From contig NZ_JACHIW010000001.1 in NCBI RefSeq assembly GCF_014203395.1, positions 5,067,501-5,131,500 of the forward strand: a DNA stretch of 64,000 nucleotides. The letters run 5' to 3'. Every line of letters begins with the position of its first letter. The stretch's first letter is position 1. The stretch comes from Saccharopolyspora phatthalungensis. GTDB lineage: Bacteria > Actinomycetota > Actinomycetes > Mycobacteriales > Pseudonocardiaceae. The notes beneath the pieces were generated by a model. The model was not told the DNA's origin and made no database searches. It worked only from the letters and a program-made list of their open reading frames with translations. Shown here piece by piece: positions 18,611 to 27,371 of the stretch. A program made the translations under genes and the position numbers.

Positions 18611-19431
18611 TCGAACGTCTCTGTGGCATCGGGGACGAGGCGGCGCCGGGCCTGCTGCGGCAAATCGCGGTGCACCGTGAGCTCGGGCTGACCGGCCTGG
18701 AACTGCGCACCATCGACGGAGTGGGGATCCACGAACTGAGCGACGCCCAGGCGGATGCCGCCGCGGAGGCGGTGGAGGCGGCCGGTCTTACGGTGCCCGT
18801 GGTGGCCACTCCGCTGGGCAGCTGGGCGGTCACCGTCGGCGTGTCCGACGAGTCCGAGGCCGACGTACTACGCCGGGCAGCCCGCAACGCCGCCCGATTC
18901 GACTGCCGCAGGCTGCGGATCATGTCCTACCCGAACGACGGTCGCGGTGCGGCGCAGTGGCGGGCGGAGGCCATCCGCAAGGTGCGTCTGCTCGCCGAGT
19001 TGGCCGCCGAGCTGAATGTGACGCTGCTGCACGAGAACTGCAACGGGTGGGCGGGGAGCAGCGCGGCACGCTCCCTAGAACTTTTGTCCGAAGTGGACGG
19101 TCTGCGGCTGTTGTTCGACATCGGCAACGGGATCGCCTACGGCTACCCCTCGCTGCCCTTCCTACGAGACGTGCTGCCCTACGTCGACCACGTGCACGTC
19201 AAGGACGGCCACACCGAGCAGGGCAGGGCGGTGTTCGGCTGGCCTGGCCAGGGCCAGGCGCAACTGACCGACTGCCTGCGGGTGCTGCGCGAGTCCGGCT
19301 ATCAGGGCTGGTACAGCGTGGAACCGCACATCGCGAAGATCCCGCACCTGGGTGTCACCGGGGATCCGGAGCTGATGACGGCGGGGTACATCGACTACGT
19401 CCGCCGCCTGGAAAAGGTGGCGACGGCATGA
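18607..19431 (+). CDS. Sugar-phosphate isomerase/epimerase-like TIM barrel
   Basis: 274 residues of the AP-endonuclease-2 / xylose-isomerase-like TIM barrel family. Likely metal ligands are visible in order: Glu in LLHENCNGW, Asp in LLFDIGNGI, His in DHVHVKDGH and Glu in WYSVEPHI. Members isomerise or epimerise sugars, inosose or hydroxypyruvate, or dehydrate related polyols. Here it probably shapes the sugar or cyclitol intermediate (inference). 4-base overlaps on both sides. Confidence 0.85.
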   Translation: MIERLCGIGDEAAPGLLRQIAVHRELGLTGLELRTIDGVGIHELSDAQADAAAEAVEAAGLTVPVVATPLGSWAVTVGVSDESEADVLRRAARNAARFDCRRLRIMSYPNDGRGAAQWRAEAIRKVRLLAELAAELNVTLLHENCNGWAGSSAARSLELLSEVDGLRLLFDIGNGIAYGYPSLPFLRDVLPYVDHVHVKDGHTEQGRAVFGWPGQGQAQLTDCLRVLRESGYQGWYSVEPHIAKIPHLGVTGDPELMTAGYIDYVRRLEKVATA

Positions 19432-20711
19432 ATGGCAAGGATCTGGACTGGTTGCTCGAGTTGATGGCGATCCCGACGGTTAGCCCGTTGGAAGGCGGTG
19501 ACCTCAGCGGGTTCGTCACCGCGCAGCAGTCGTTCATCGAGGGGGCGCTGGCCCGGGGATGGCAGGTCCGGCGCCACGATCACCCACCGCTGGCCGATGT
19601 GCTGCGCGCGGATCTGCCGCAGCAGGTACGCGCGGTGGCCACGGCGGAGTTGCTGGCCGCGCAGCCGTCGGTGGTGGTGGGGTTCGGCGGTCCGCAACCG
19701 GTGGCGCGGCGGATCGTCCTCAACTTCCATATGGACACCGTGGGCCCGCATGTGCCACCTCGCCTGGACGGGGAGGTGCTTCGGGGGCGCGGCGCCGTCG
19801 ATGACAAGGGCCCCGGGGTGGCCGCGCTGGCCGGGATCACCGCCGCCTTCGACCGGGCGCCGTGGCTGGCCGAGCACATCGAGGTGCAGGTGGCCAGCGT
19901 GCCCGGCGAGGAAGGCGGCGCGATGGGGGTCTACGGTACCCGCTGGCTCGTCGAATCCGGGTGTGTGGGCCGGCTGATGCTATTCGCCGAACCCACCGGC
20001 GGCCGGGTCTTCGACGCCTGTAGCGCCGCGATGACCCCCATGCTGTCGGTGCACGGTGAGGACAGCACCGATGACCATCCTGCGCGCGGGCACAACGCCA
20101 CCGTCGCCCTGGGGTTCCTGGCCTGCCGGCTGGCCGAGGAGTTGGGGCCGCTCGCGGAGAAGCTCGGCGCGAAGGTCTGTGTGGCCGGGGTACACAGCGG
20201 CACCGAACACAACCGGGTCTATGGCAGCGGCGAGTTGCGGCTGAACATCGCCTACTACGACGAGCAGTCGGCCACCGCGCTGGCCGCCGAGGTGCAGCGA
20301 GTAGCCGACAACGCCGGGGAAGAGTTCGCCGCTCGCTTCCGGGACAACCCGGTGACATGCAGGCTGCTCGCCGACTGGTCGACGACTGTGCGGCTGACCT
20401 GGCTCAAGCGCGGTCTGCCCGCCCTGGCCAACCGGGACCCGGAGATGGAGGCATTGCTGGGCACGGCCGGCTTCCCGCGCCACGACGCCATCGCCGACGG
20501 GTCGGCCTTCACCTGCGACGCCATCTGGGCGCCGGCCCCGGGGCGCTACGTCGCGGCCTGCGGTCCTGGTGACCTGGACGCCAACGGGGCGCACACCCCC
20601 GACGAACACGTTGCACTCGGCGAACTCAGTCGGTATGCGGATCACTGCCGTGATCTGGTGCTGGCTTTCGGCGCGCACGTACGTAACACCGAACTGGAGG
20701 GAACCACATGA
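19428..20711 (+). CDS. M20-family metallohydrolase
   Basis: 427 residues from ATG 19428, which overlaps the previous stop by 4 bases; longer in-frame starts would lie deep inside the isomerase gene. All M20 di-zinc residues are visible: HMDTVGPH, the bridging Asp in GRGAVDDKG, PGEEGG with the catalytic Glu, FAEPTGG, and a C-terminal His in NGAHTPDEH. The family cleaves, or occasionally forms, amide bonds (deacetylases, dipeptidases, amidohydrolases). In this setting it may deacetylate an N-acetyl amino sugar or process a sugar-amino-acid amide; both are inferences. Confidence 0.88.
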   Translation: MNGKDLDWLLELMAIPTVSPLEGGDLSGFVTAQQSFIEGALARGWQVRRHDHPPLADVLRADLPQQVRAVATAELLAAQPSVVVGFGGPQPVARRIVLNFHMDTVGPHVPPRLDGEVLRGRGAVDDKGPGVAALAGITAAFDRAPWLAEHIEVQVASVPGEEGGAMGVYGTRWLVESGCVGRLMLFAEPTGGRVFDACSAAMTPMLSVHGEDSTDDHPARGHNATVALGFLACRLAEELGPLAEKLGAKVCVAGVHSGTEHNRVYGSGELRLNIAYYDEQSATALAAEVQRVADNAGEEFAARFRDNPVTCRLLADWSTTVRLTWLKRGLPALANRDPEMEALLGTAGFPRHDAIADGSAFTCDAIWAPAPGRYVAACGPGDLDANGAHTPDEHVALGELSRYADHCRDLVLAFGAHVRNTELEGTT

Positions 20712-21814
20712 CCGTCCACATCAAGGCAGCGAGCCTGCGCGGGTTCGTGGTGGAGGTGTTCCGGGCCTGCGGCTTGGACCCGGAATCGGCGCGGACCGCA
20801 GCGGACGTGGTCTGTTATGCCGACGAGCACGGCTTCACCACGCACGGAACCAACGCGCTGGCCAACATCTACGCACCCCGGCTGCGCGACGGCCGGATCG
20901 CCGCGGCCGCCCGGCCCGAGGTGGTCAGTGACACCGGCGCGGTCGCCGTGGTCGACGGCAATGGGGGACTGGGGCTGCTCGCCATGACCGCGGCCACCGA
21001 CCTCGCCGGGCGCAAGGCCAGGACCCAGGGCATCGGCATGGTCGCTGTGCGCGGCAGCAACCACTTCGGCAGCGCGGGGTTCTACGCGCAGCGGCTCACC
21101 GAGCAGGGCCTGATCGGTATGGCCCTGACCAACTGCGGCCCGCAGGGGGTGGCCCCGCCGCTGGGGGGCGCGCTGCGGATGCTGGGCACTAACCCGCTGT
21201 CGGCCGCCGTTCCCTCCGGTGAGCACCCGCCGTTCGTGCTGGACATGAGCACCACGGTGGTGGCCACGGGCAAGATCCAGGCCGCCCAGCTGCGCGGGGA
21301 AGACGTGCCGCCCGGCTGGCTCTACAGCCGGAACGGGGCGGTGGTCACCAACCCGGCCCGCTACTACGAAGGCACCGCCGACGTGGCCTGGCTGGGCGGT
21401 CCGCTGGCCACCGGCGGGGCCAAGGGATTCGGGCTGGGGCTGCTGGTGGACATCCTGTGCGGCCCGCTGGCCGGTGCCGCCTTCGGGCCGAACCGTCAGG
21501 TTTTGGGGGGCGGAATGCCGCAGGCCGACAGCAATGTCGGGCATGTGGCCATCGCCATCGACCCGGCCGCGTTCGGCACCGCATCCGCCTTCACCTCCGG
21601 GATGGACGAACTGCTGAGCACCGTCCGCGCCTGCCCGCCAGCGGTGGACGGCCGGCCGGTCACCTACCCCGGTGCCCCGGAAGCCGCGCGGGCGGCCCGG
21701 TCGCTGGCCGAGGGCGTCGAACTGCCGGACGCCGTGGCCACCAGGCTGCGGGCCCTCGCCGCAGAGCTGTCCGTCGCCGAGCCGGCCGGGCTCGTCTCGG
21801 TGGCGGCGGCATGA
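20708..21814 (+). CDS. Ldh_2 (malate/L-sulfolactate/ureidoglycolate dehydrogenase) family oxidoreductase
   Basis: 368 residues. It begins with the family's helical N-terminus (ADEHGFTTHGTNAL, carrying the conserved HG pair) and contains the catalytic GSNHFGSAGFYA, LGTNPLSAA, LDMSTTVVATGKI and GAKGFGLGLLVDIL motifs. Members use NAD(P) in a non-Rossmann fold and act on 2-hydroxy acids or cyclic imino acids. In the operon it could reduce a keto or imino acid; the substrate is not known. Confidence 0.9.
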   Translation: MTVHIKAASLRGFVVEVFRACGLDPESARTAADVVCYADEHGFTTHGTNALANIYAPRLRDGRIAAAARPEVVSDTGAVAVVDGNGGLGLLAMTAATDLAGRKARTQGIGMVAVRGSNHFGSAGFYAQRLTEQGLIGMALTNCGPQGVAPPLGGALRMLGTNPLSAAVPSGEHPPFVLDMSTTVVATGKIQAAQLRGEDVPPGWLYSRNGAVVTNPARYYEGTADVAWLGGPLATGGAKGFGLGLLVDILCGPLAGAAFGPNRQVLGGGMPQADSNVGHVAIAIDPAAFGTASAFTSGMDELLSTVRACPPAVDGRPVTYPGAPEAARAARSLAEGVELPDAVATRLRALAAELSVAEPAGLVSVAAA

Positions 21815-23133
21815 AACTCGCCGTTATCGGACTCGGCGCCATCGCGCCGTATTTCGTATCCGCCATCGACCGGGACCCGACCCTGACCCTGGCGGCCGTC
21901 TGCGACCTGGATGACATGAAACTCATGTCGTGGCGCCAAAATGGGGTGGCGACCTTCACCGACTACCGCGAGCTGCTCGACTCCGGGCTCATCGACGGAG
22001 TCGTGATCACACTGCCGAACGACCTGCACGCCGAGGTCGCCTGCGCGGCACTGGCCAAGGGCGTGGCCGTGTGCTGCGAGAAACCGATGGCCGTCACCGT
22101 CGAAGAGGCGGCCAGGATGGTGGACGTCGCAAACCGGTCAGAGACAGTGCTTTTCACCGCCTTCCACCGGCGCTACAACCGGCATCTGCTCGACTTGGCC
22201 GCGAGGTTGCCCGCCGACCACAGCCGGATCGCCCATGTCGTACATCGATACCAGGAGAACATCGAGGAACACACCGGCGGCGACGCCTGGTACCTCGACC
22301 TCGCCCGCTGTGGTGGGGGATGTGTGATCGACAACGGGCCCAACGCCTTGGACGCCGTCCGGTACTTGTTGGGCGACCTGCGGTTGGTGGACGCCACCAT
22401 CGGGGACGTGCGATCCGGCAACGAGTTCTACGCCGAACTGGATCTGCGTAGCGCCAGCGGGGTCGCGGTCCGGGTGGAACTGGACTGGGCGCTGCCAACC
22501 GGTGAGGTCAAAGACATCGAGGTGCACCTGCACGACGGCACCGTGCTCGGCGCGGACCTGCTCGCCGGGTACACAGAGTTCAAATCCTCGCTGGAACACG
22601 AGTACAGCGGCATCCTGACCGCGTTCCGAGAGGCCGTCGCCGAGGGCCGGACCTACCGGGACCCAGGGCCGGACGTGGTAGCCCTGGTCGCCCACGCCTA
22701 CAAGGTAGCCAGGACAAAAGAGACCCGGCAGCGGATGGTCGCCAAGAAGGACTGCTCCGCGGCAATGGTCAAGTTGCTCTTCCACACCCGGGACGACCGG
22801 GGCATGAAGCTGTCGCCCTGGGGTTCCCGCTGCGTGTCCGCTGGGGAGATCCACGAGCTAGTCACCACCACGGATCGGCCGGTCCGGGAGGGCGAGCGGG
22901 TGGACAACGTCGGATTCTTGGGGTTCGCCGAGTTCCTCCAGGCGACGGTGCTGGAACGCGGGGACGAAGTGTGGTTGGGAGGTGATCAACGACTCGGTAA
23001 GATCATCGGTTTTGACGAATGCCATTTCCCCAATCACTACAACGTTCTCATCGAGGTGCCGGCACTGGTCACCGCCGCCGACCTAGACCTGCGGCCAGGT
23101 GACGCAATCCATGTCCAAAGGGGTAGCCAATGA
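21811..23133 (+). CDS. Gfo/Idh/MocA oxidoreductase with an extra C-terminal domain
   Basis: 440 residues. Residues 1-315 are a Gfo/Idh/MocA enzyme: GLGAIAPYF nucleotide motif, CCEKPMAVTVEEA with the catalytic-site lysine, FHRRYNR and a GGGCVIDNGPNALD segment with the active-site Asp. About 120 further residues, beginning near KKDCSAAMVKLL, form a separate domain with a GFLGFAEFLQATVLERGDEV helix and an ECHFPNHYNVLI segment. The family is normally 320-380 residues, so this is a fusion. The extra domain is one I do not recognise with certainty. Four-base overlaps with both neighbours. Confidence 0.85.
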   Translation: MKLAVIGLGAIAPYFVSAIDRDPTLTLAAVCDLDDMKLMSWRQNGVATFTDYRELLDSGLIDGVVITLPNDLHAEVACAALAKGVAVCCEKPMAVTVEEAARMVDVANRSETVLFTAFHRRYNRHLLDLAARLPADHSRIAHVVHRYQENIEEHTGGDAWYLDLARCGGGCVIDNGPNALDAVRYLLGDLRLVDATIGDVRSGNEFYAELDLRSASGVAVRVELDWALPTGEVKDIEVHLHDGTVLGADLLAGYTEFKSSLEHEYSGILTAFREAVAEGRTYRDPGPDVVALVAHAYKVARTKETRQRMVAKKDCSAAMVKLLFHTRDDRGMKLSPWGSRCVSAGEIHELVTTTDRPVREGERVDNVGFLGFAEFLQATVLERGDEVWLGGDQRLGKIIGFDECHFPNHYNVLIEVPALVTAADLDLRPGDAIHVQRGSQ

Positions 23134-23783
23134 TCGAACCCATCCACGTCGCGCCCGAGGTGGCGGCACGCTTCCCGGATGTCCGGGTGCTGTGCGCCGC
23201 CACCACCGCCAGCCCGCCCGAGGAGATCCAGGCGGCGGCCGACCAGCTCTGGGCCACCGAACACGAACGCTGGTCCGGCGTCAGTCGCGGTGAAATCCGC
23301 AGGCATCCGAACGTGTCGGCCTACCGTCAGTTCAGCACCCGGCTCGGCATCGACCCGGATCGCCAGGCGCCCTCCATCCAGGCGTTGATCGACCGGGGCC
23401 TGCGGAACAAGCCGCTCGGCGGCTGGCTGCGGATCAATCCCATTGTGGACCTACTCAACGCCACCGCGGTGGCCACCATGATCGCCCTGGGGGTCTTCGA
23501 CGCCGATCAGGTACACGGACCGGTGCGGCTGCGCCTCACCGGCGAGCGAGAGCCGTTCCATGCCCTGGGTGCGGAGCAGGCCGAAAACCTCGAGCCGGGA
23601 AGGCTGGTGCTGGCCGATGACGAGCGGGTGTTGTCGCTGTTCAGCTACCGGGACGGGGTGCAACAGGCGGTCGGGAAGGAGACCACCAACGTACTTGTGC
23701 TCGGCTGCCTTGTGACGGGCATCGAGGAAGGTGAGGTGACGCAGGCGGTCGAACGTGCGGTTCGGGGCATCCACGGAAGTTAG
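23130..23783 (+). CDS. B3/4-domain protein (PheT-like tRNA-editing domain)
   Basis: 217 residues. The sequence RFPDVRVLCA near the start, VSAYRQFSTRLGIDP, LGGWLRINPIVDLLNATAV and the FSYRDGVQQAVGKETTNVLVLG stretch are characteristic of free-standing B3/4 proteins. These resemble the phenylalanyl-tRNA synthetase beta-subunit domain that hydrolyses mis-acylated tRNA. As last gene of an operon that makes tryptophan and amino-sugar precursors, it may clear tRNA mischarged with a non-protein amino acid, or be recruited as a hydrolase. The role is inference; the domain call is firm. Confidence 0.82.
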   Translation: MIEPIHVAPEVAARFPDVRVLCAATTASPPEEIQAAADQLWATEHERWSGVSRGEIRRHPNVSAYRQFSTRLGIDPDRQAPSIQALIDRGLRNKPLGGWLRINPIVDLLNATAVATMIALGVFDADQVHGPVRLRLTGEREPFHALGAEQAENLEPGRLVLADDERVLSLFSYRDGVQQAVGKETTNVLVLGCLVTGIEEGEVTQAVERAVRGIHGS

Positions 23784-23846
23784 TCCCCGCAGCCGCACAG
23801 AGTTCAATCCGCTCGCGAAAGCTTCATCCACCTGGGGAGCGCAGTA

Positions 23847-25298
23847 GTGTCCGTCGTCCTGACTCTGGATGTCGATCGACGCACCAACCTCGCACTGAAT
23901 GAGCAGATTCGGCAGCGGATCATCCATCTGATCAACGACGGGGCGTTACCGCCGGGCACGAAAATGCCGTCAAGCAGACAGCTCGCCCGGGACCTGGGTG
24001 TATCCCGCTCCGTCGTTGTCGAGGCCTACCAGCAGCTCACCTCGGAAGGCTGGCTGCTGTCGCGGAACAGGTCGGGCACGACGGTGTCCCAGCACTCGGC
24101 AAACGAGCCGCGGACCCTGGTGACCACAGCCACCGCCAAGGCTCCAAGGACACGCTGGAACCTGGTACCGGGCAGCGCGGATGTCCGCAGCTTCCCGCGC
24201 CGGGAGTGGATGAGCTGCATGAACACCGTGATTCGCCGCATGTCCGACAGGGACATGGACTATCCGCCACCCGCCGGGGTGCCGTCGGCCCGGGCGGCTC
24301 TGGCGAACTATCTCGGCCGGGTCCGGTTGGTGCGCACCAATCCAGAGCAGGTGATGATGACCGCGGGCTTTGCCCAGGGCCTCACCCTGGTCTGCCGGTT
24401 GCTGTTGCGCCGGGGCATCGACCAGATCGGGCTGGAGGACCCAGGACATCCTGGTCAGCGCCTGTACCTGGAGAACCTGGGCATGCGCACGGTGGCGATC
24501 AACGTCGACGAGCAGGGCCTGAATGTCGCGGCATTGGCCCGGAGCGGAGTCCGCGCCGTGCTCGTCACACCGGCCCACCAGTTCCCCACCGGTGTGGTGC
24601 TAACCGCCGAACGCAGGCAGGCACTGGTGGAGTGGGCCGAGCACGTCGACGGCTGGATCATCGAGGACGACTACGACGGCGAATTCTGGTACGACCACTC
24701 CAGCAGGCCGCACAGCCTGCAGTGTCTGTCACCGGAGCGGGTCGTCTACGGCGGCACGGCCAGCAAGTCCCTCGCTCCCGGGCTGCGGATGGGCTGGCTG
24801 GCCGCTCCCAAGACAATCTCCGGGGAGCTCCAGGTTGTCCGGGAGACCTTCGACCTGGGCAGCGGAACCGTGGAACAGCTGGCCTACGCCGAATTCGTTC
24901 AGTCGGGCTTGCAGGACAAGCACCTGCGGCGCGTCCGTGAATCCTACCGACAGCGCTGGAACCTGATCCGCGAGTACTTGATCGACGGCCACAGCGACAA
25001 GCTGCCCGAAATCCAGCTGACCGGGGTCGCCGCCGGACTGCATGCACACCTGCGGTTCCCTGAGGATCTGTGCGAGGAGGAGTTCCTGCACCAAGCGGAG
25101 CTGCGGGGGATCGCGCTGCACGGGGCCAGCCGGTTCCGGCTGAAGCGGGCGGACAGCCCGCCCGGCATCGTGCTGGGCTACGCCAAGGAATCAGGTGCCT
25201 GGCTGGCGGAGGCCCTCGGCGTGCTGCGCCATCTGGCGATCAGCCTGCGCAGAACCGTGCCGCGGCGAGAAACTCGCGAATCCGGCCGGTGTCCTTGA
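23847..25298 (+). CDS. MocR-family regulator (second copy)
   Basis: 483 residues, GntR winged helix (PPGTKMPSSRQLARDLGVSR, about residues 30-75) fused to an aminotransferase-like domain. PLP Lys307 lies in GGTASKSLAPGL and the ring Asp in EDDYDGEFWYD. It follows the operon after a 63-base gap on the same strand and converges with trpF; the two 3' ends overlap by 59 bases. With the first MocR at 8734 it brackets the biosynthetic operon, so one may respond to the product and the other to a precursor (inference). Confidence 0.92.
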   Translation: MSVVLTLDVDRRTNLALNEQIRQRIIHLINDGALPPGTKMPSSRQLARDLGVSRSVVVEAYQQLTSEGWLLSRNRSGTTVSQHSANEPRTLVTTATAKAPRTRWNLVPGSADVRSFPRREWMSCMNTVIRRMSDRDMDYPPPAGVPSARAALANYLGRVRLVRTNPEQVMMTAGFAQGLTLVCRLLLRRGIDQIGLEDPGHPGQRLYLENLGMRTVAINVDEQGLNVAALARSGVRAVLVTPAHQFPTGVVLTAERRQALVEWAEHVDGWIIEDDYDGEFWYDHSSRPHSLQCLSPERVVYGGTASKSLAPGLRMGWLAAPKTISGELQVVRETFDLGSGTVEQLAYAEFVQSGLQDKHLRRVRESYRQRWNLIREYLIDGHSDKLPEIQLTGVAAGLHAHLRFPEDLCEEEFLHQAELRGIALHGASRFRLKRADSPPGIVLGYAKESGAWLAEALGVLRHLAISLRRTVPRRETRESGRCP

Positions 25299-25845
25299 CA
25301 CCCCGGGTGGATTCGACTCCGCTGGACACGTCCACTCCCCACGGACGCGTCGCGGCGATCGCTTCGGCCACGTTCTCGGGCGTCAAGCCCCCGGCGAGCA
25401 TCCACTGGCCGGCCACCGTAGTGCGGGCCAGCGGAGACCAGTCCCAGGTCTGTCCGGAACCAGCGTGCTTGGAGTCCAGGATCAGGTAGTCCTCGCCGTG
25501 GCTGCCCACCTGGGCCTGCTCGCCGTCGTCGAACGAGGTCGCCCGGATCAACTGGACCGGCAGGTCCTTCAGTTCGGCAAAGTCCGCTTGGGCGTATCCG
25601 CCGTGCAGCTGGACGGCCTGAATCCGCGAGCCCGCTACGATCGCCCGTACCTGTGCGATCGGCATCCCCTGGAAGACACCCACCACCAGAACGCCGGGCG
25701 GGACGAGGTCCACCAGCAGATCGACATCGGCCACCCTGACCTGGCGTGGACTCTCGGTCAGCACGAACCCCACGGCATTGGCCCCCGCCTCGACCGCACA
25801 CTCGACATCTTCTGCCTGCTTCAAGCCGCAGATCTTCACGAACAT
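25240..25845 (-). CDS. trpF: Phosphoribosylanthranilate isomerase
   Basis: 201 residues, TIM barrel. Catalytic Cys6 in FVKICGLK, VQLHGG, the Asp-bearing LILDSKHAGSGQTWDW and the LAGGLTPENV phosphate site are all intact. It performs the Amadori rearrangement between TrpD and TrpC, the only step missing from the operon. Many actinobacteria lack trpF because PriA serves both histidine and tryptophan synthesis, so a dedicated copy here points to a self-contained branch. Its 3' end overlaps the second mocR by 59 bases. Confidence 0.93.
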   Translation of the reverse strand: MFVKICGLKQAEDVECAVEAGANAVGFVLTESPRQVRVADVDLLVDLVPPGVLVVGVFQGMPIAQVRAIVAGSRIQAVQLHGGYAQADFAELKDLPVQLIRATSFDDGEQAQVGSHGEDYLILDSKHAGSGQTWDWSPLARTTVAGQWMLAGGLTPENVAEAIAATRPWGVDVSSGVESTRGVKDTGRIREFLAAARFCAG

Positions 25846-26039
25846 TAATTGGCCCCCGTGTCGTCATCCCGGTAATCCCGACACTCGCGATCTTACTGGG
25901 CTACGGAGGGAGTCATTGCCATGCACGCCGCGATGGGGTTCCGGGACTGTCCATCACCGAACCCAGGGCGTTCATTGCGGCGGCGCATCAGCACTTCGTG
26001 TCGATGCAGGATGTTGCCGACGGCGTATTCAGTTGCCGC

Positions 26040-27371
26040 TCAGGCATTTTCCAGGTCGATGTGCCGGAGATCGCTGCTCAGCCAGGAACCGACCATGAGG
26101 AACAGTCCGCCGGCAGACAGGAGCACGACCGGGGTGTAGCCGTAGGGCATAATCCCGGATAGCCAGATCATGTAGTACGGGTAGAGCGCGGGGATCACGC
26201 TGGGCAGGCTGTAAGCGATGCCGTAGCCGGAAGAACGGACCTCGGTGGGGAAGAGCTCCATAAGGTATGCGGAGATCACTGACCACACGGCCAGGGTCGA
26301 GAGCAGCACGATGCACCCGCAGAGCAGGACCATCGTGGTCGACTTGGCTCCGCTGACGGCCAGGCCCAGCAAAGTCGGCGCCACGACAAGATTGACCGCG
26401 CCGAGTACAAGGAAGACCTGGCGACGGCCATAGCGCTGACCGGCCGCTCCGATCCACGGGAACATTCCGATGCCGACGAGCGCTGAGATCAGGATGGCGG
26501 TGTTGACTACGGAAGGGTTCGCCCCAAGGCTCTTGAAGTGACTTGCGAAGATGCCGACCGTGGCATCGAGGGTGAGCCAGGCGCCCGATCCTACGAGGAA
26601 GGCGAAGCCAAGGCGTCGTAGATTGCGTCCGGCGAACAAGATACGCAATGGTTTCTTTGGCTTCTCCGCTTTCGTCCAGATCTCGGATTCCGGTACGGAG
26701 CGCAGGTAGTAGAGGAAGATCGCGCCCGACAGTACGAACCCGATAACGAATGGGATGCGCCAACCCCAGACGGCGTAGGCCGAATCGGCGCCATCAGAGG
26801 GCAGGATTTGAAGCAGCACGATCGTCAGGACGGTGATGGAGCCGAGCGCGGCTGGATAGCCGACGTTCAGCAGTGAGCCGTAGACGCCGCGCTTCTCGCG
26901 GGGCGCGTACTCCATCGCGAGCGGGTTCGCGGCCGTGTACTCGCCGCCGAGGAAGATCCCGTCGAGTAACCGCAACGCCACAAGCGACACGGGTGCGAGT
27001 AGGCCGATGGTCGAGTACCCGGGCAGGAGCGCGATGAGCCCAGTGCAGATCGTGAAACCGGCGGCCACCAATACTGTGGTCTTTCGGCGACCGACCCGAT
27101 CGCCGAGCACGCCGAACACGATGGCGCCGATGGGCCTGCCGATGAGGGACACCGCGAAGATGGCGGCGGTCAGGGTTGCCATCTCGACTGTACTGGCTCC
27201 GGCGGGCGCGAAGTAGCCGGCAGCTGGTGCGAGTGCGACGACCGGCAGGTAGACGTCGTACATGTCAACGAAGAAGCCGAACATTGCCGCTCGCAGCGTG
27301 CGCCGACCGGGGTCGGCGTGCTTGGCGTCGCCATGCCGGAGATCCGTAACGCTTGCGACCATCTCATTCAT
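26040..27371 (-). CDS. MFS transporter, metabolite:H+ symporter / sugar-porter-like
   Basis: 443 residues from ATG 27371 (MNEMVAS); an in-frame ATG at 27395 would extend it into the nitrilase gene. It has twelve hydrophobic segments, FGVLGDRVGRRKT between helices 2 and 3, and a LRLLDGIFLGGEYTAANPLAMEYAP segment typical of the MHS/aromatic-acid and shikimate porters. It overlaps the nitrilase by 8 bases, so it probably imports the nitrilase substrate or moves its acid product. Confidence 0.85.
   Translation of the reverse strand: MNEMVASVTDLRHGDAKHADPGRRTLRAAMFGFFVDMYDVYLPVVALAPAAGYFAPAGASTVEMATLTAAIFAVSLIGRPIGAIVFGVLGDRVGRRKTTVLVAAGFTICTGLIALLPGYSTIGLLAPVSLVALRLLDGIFLGGEYTAANPLAMEYAPREKRGVYGSLLNVGYPAALGSITVLTIVLLQILPSDGADSAYAVWGWRIPFVIGFVLSGAIFLYYLRSVPESEIWTKAEKPKKPLRILFAGRNLRRLGFAFLVGSGAWLTLDATVGIFASHFKSLGANPSVVNTAILISALVGIGMFPWIGAAGQRYGRRQVFLVLGAVNLVVAPTLLGLAVSGAKSTTMVLLCGCIVLLSTLAVWSVISAYLMELFPTEVRSSGYGIAYSLPSVIPALYPYYMIWLSGIMPYGYTPVVLLSAGGLFLMVGSWLSSDLRHIDLENA

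Noticed and set aside
25846..26039. Possible small gene between trpF and the MFS gene
   Set aside because: Short frames here (for example LSITEPRAFIAAAHQHF) have no ribosome site or recognisable family and the interval is under 200 bases.
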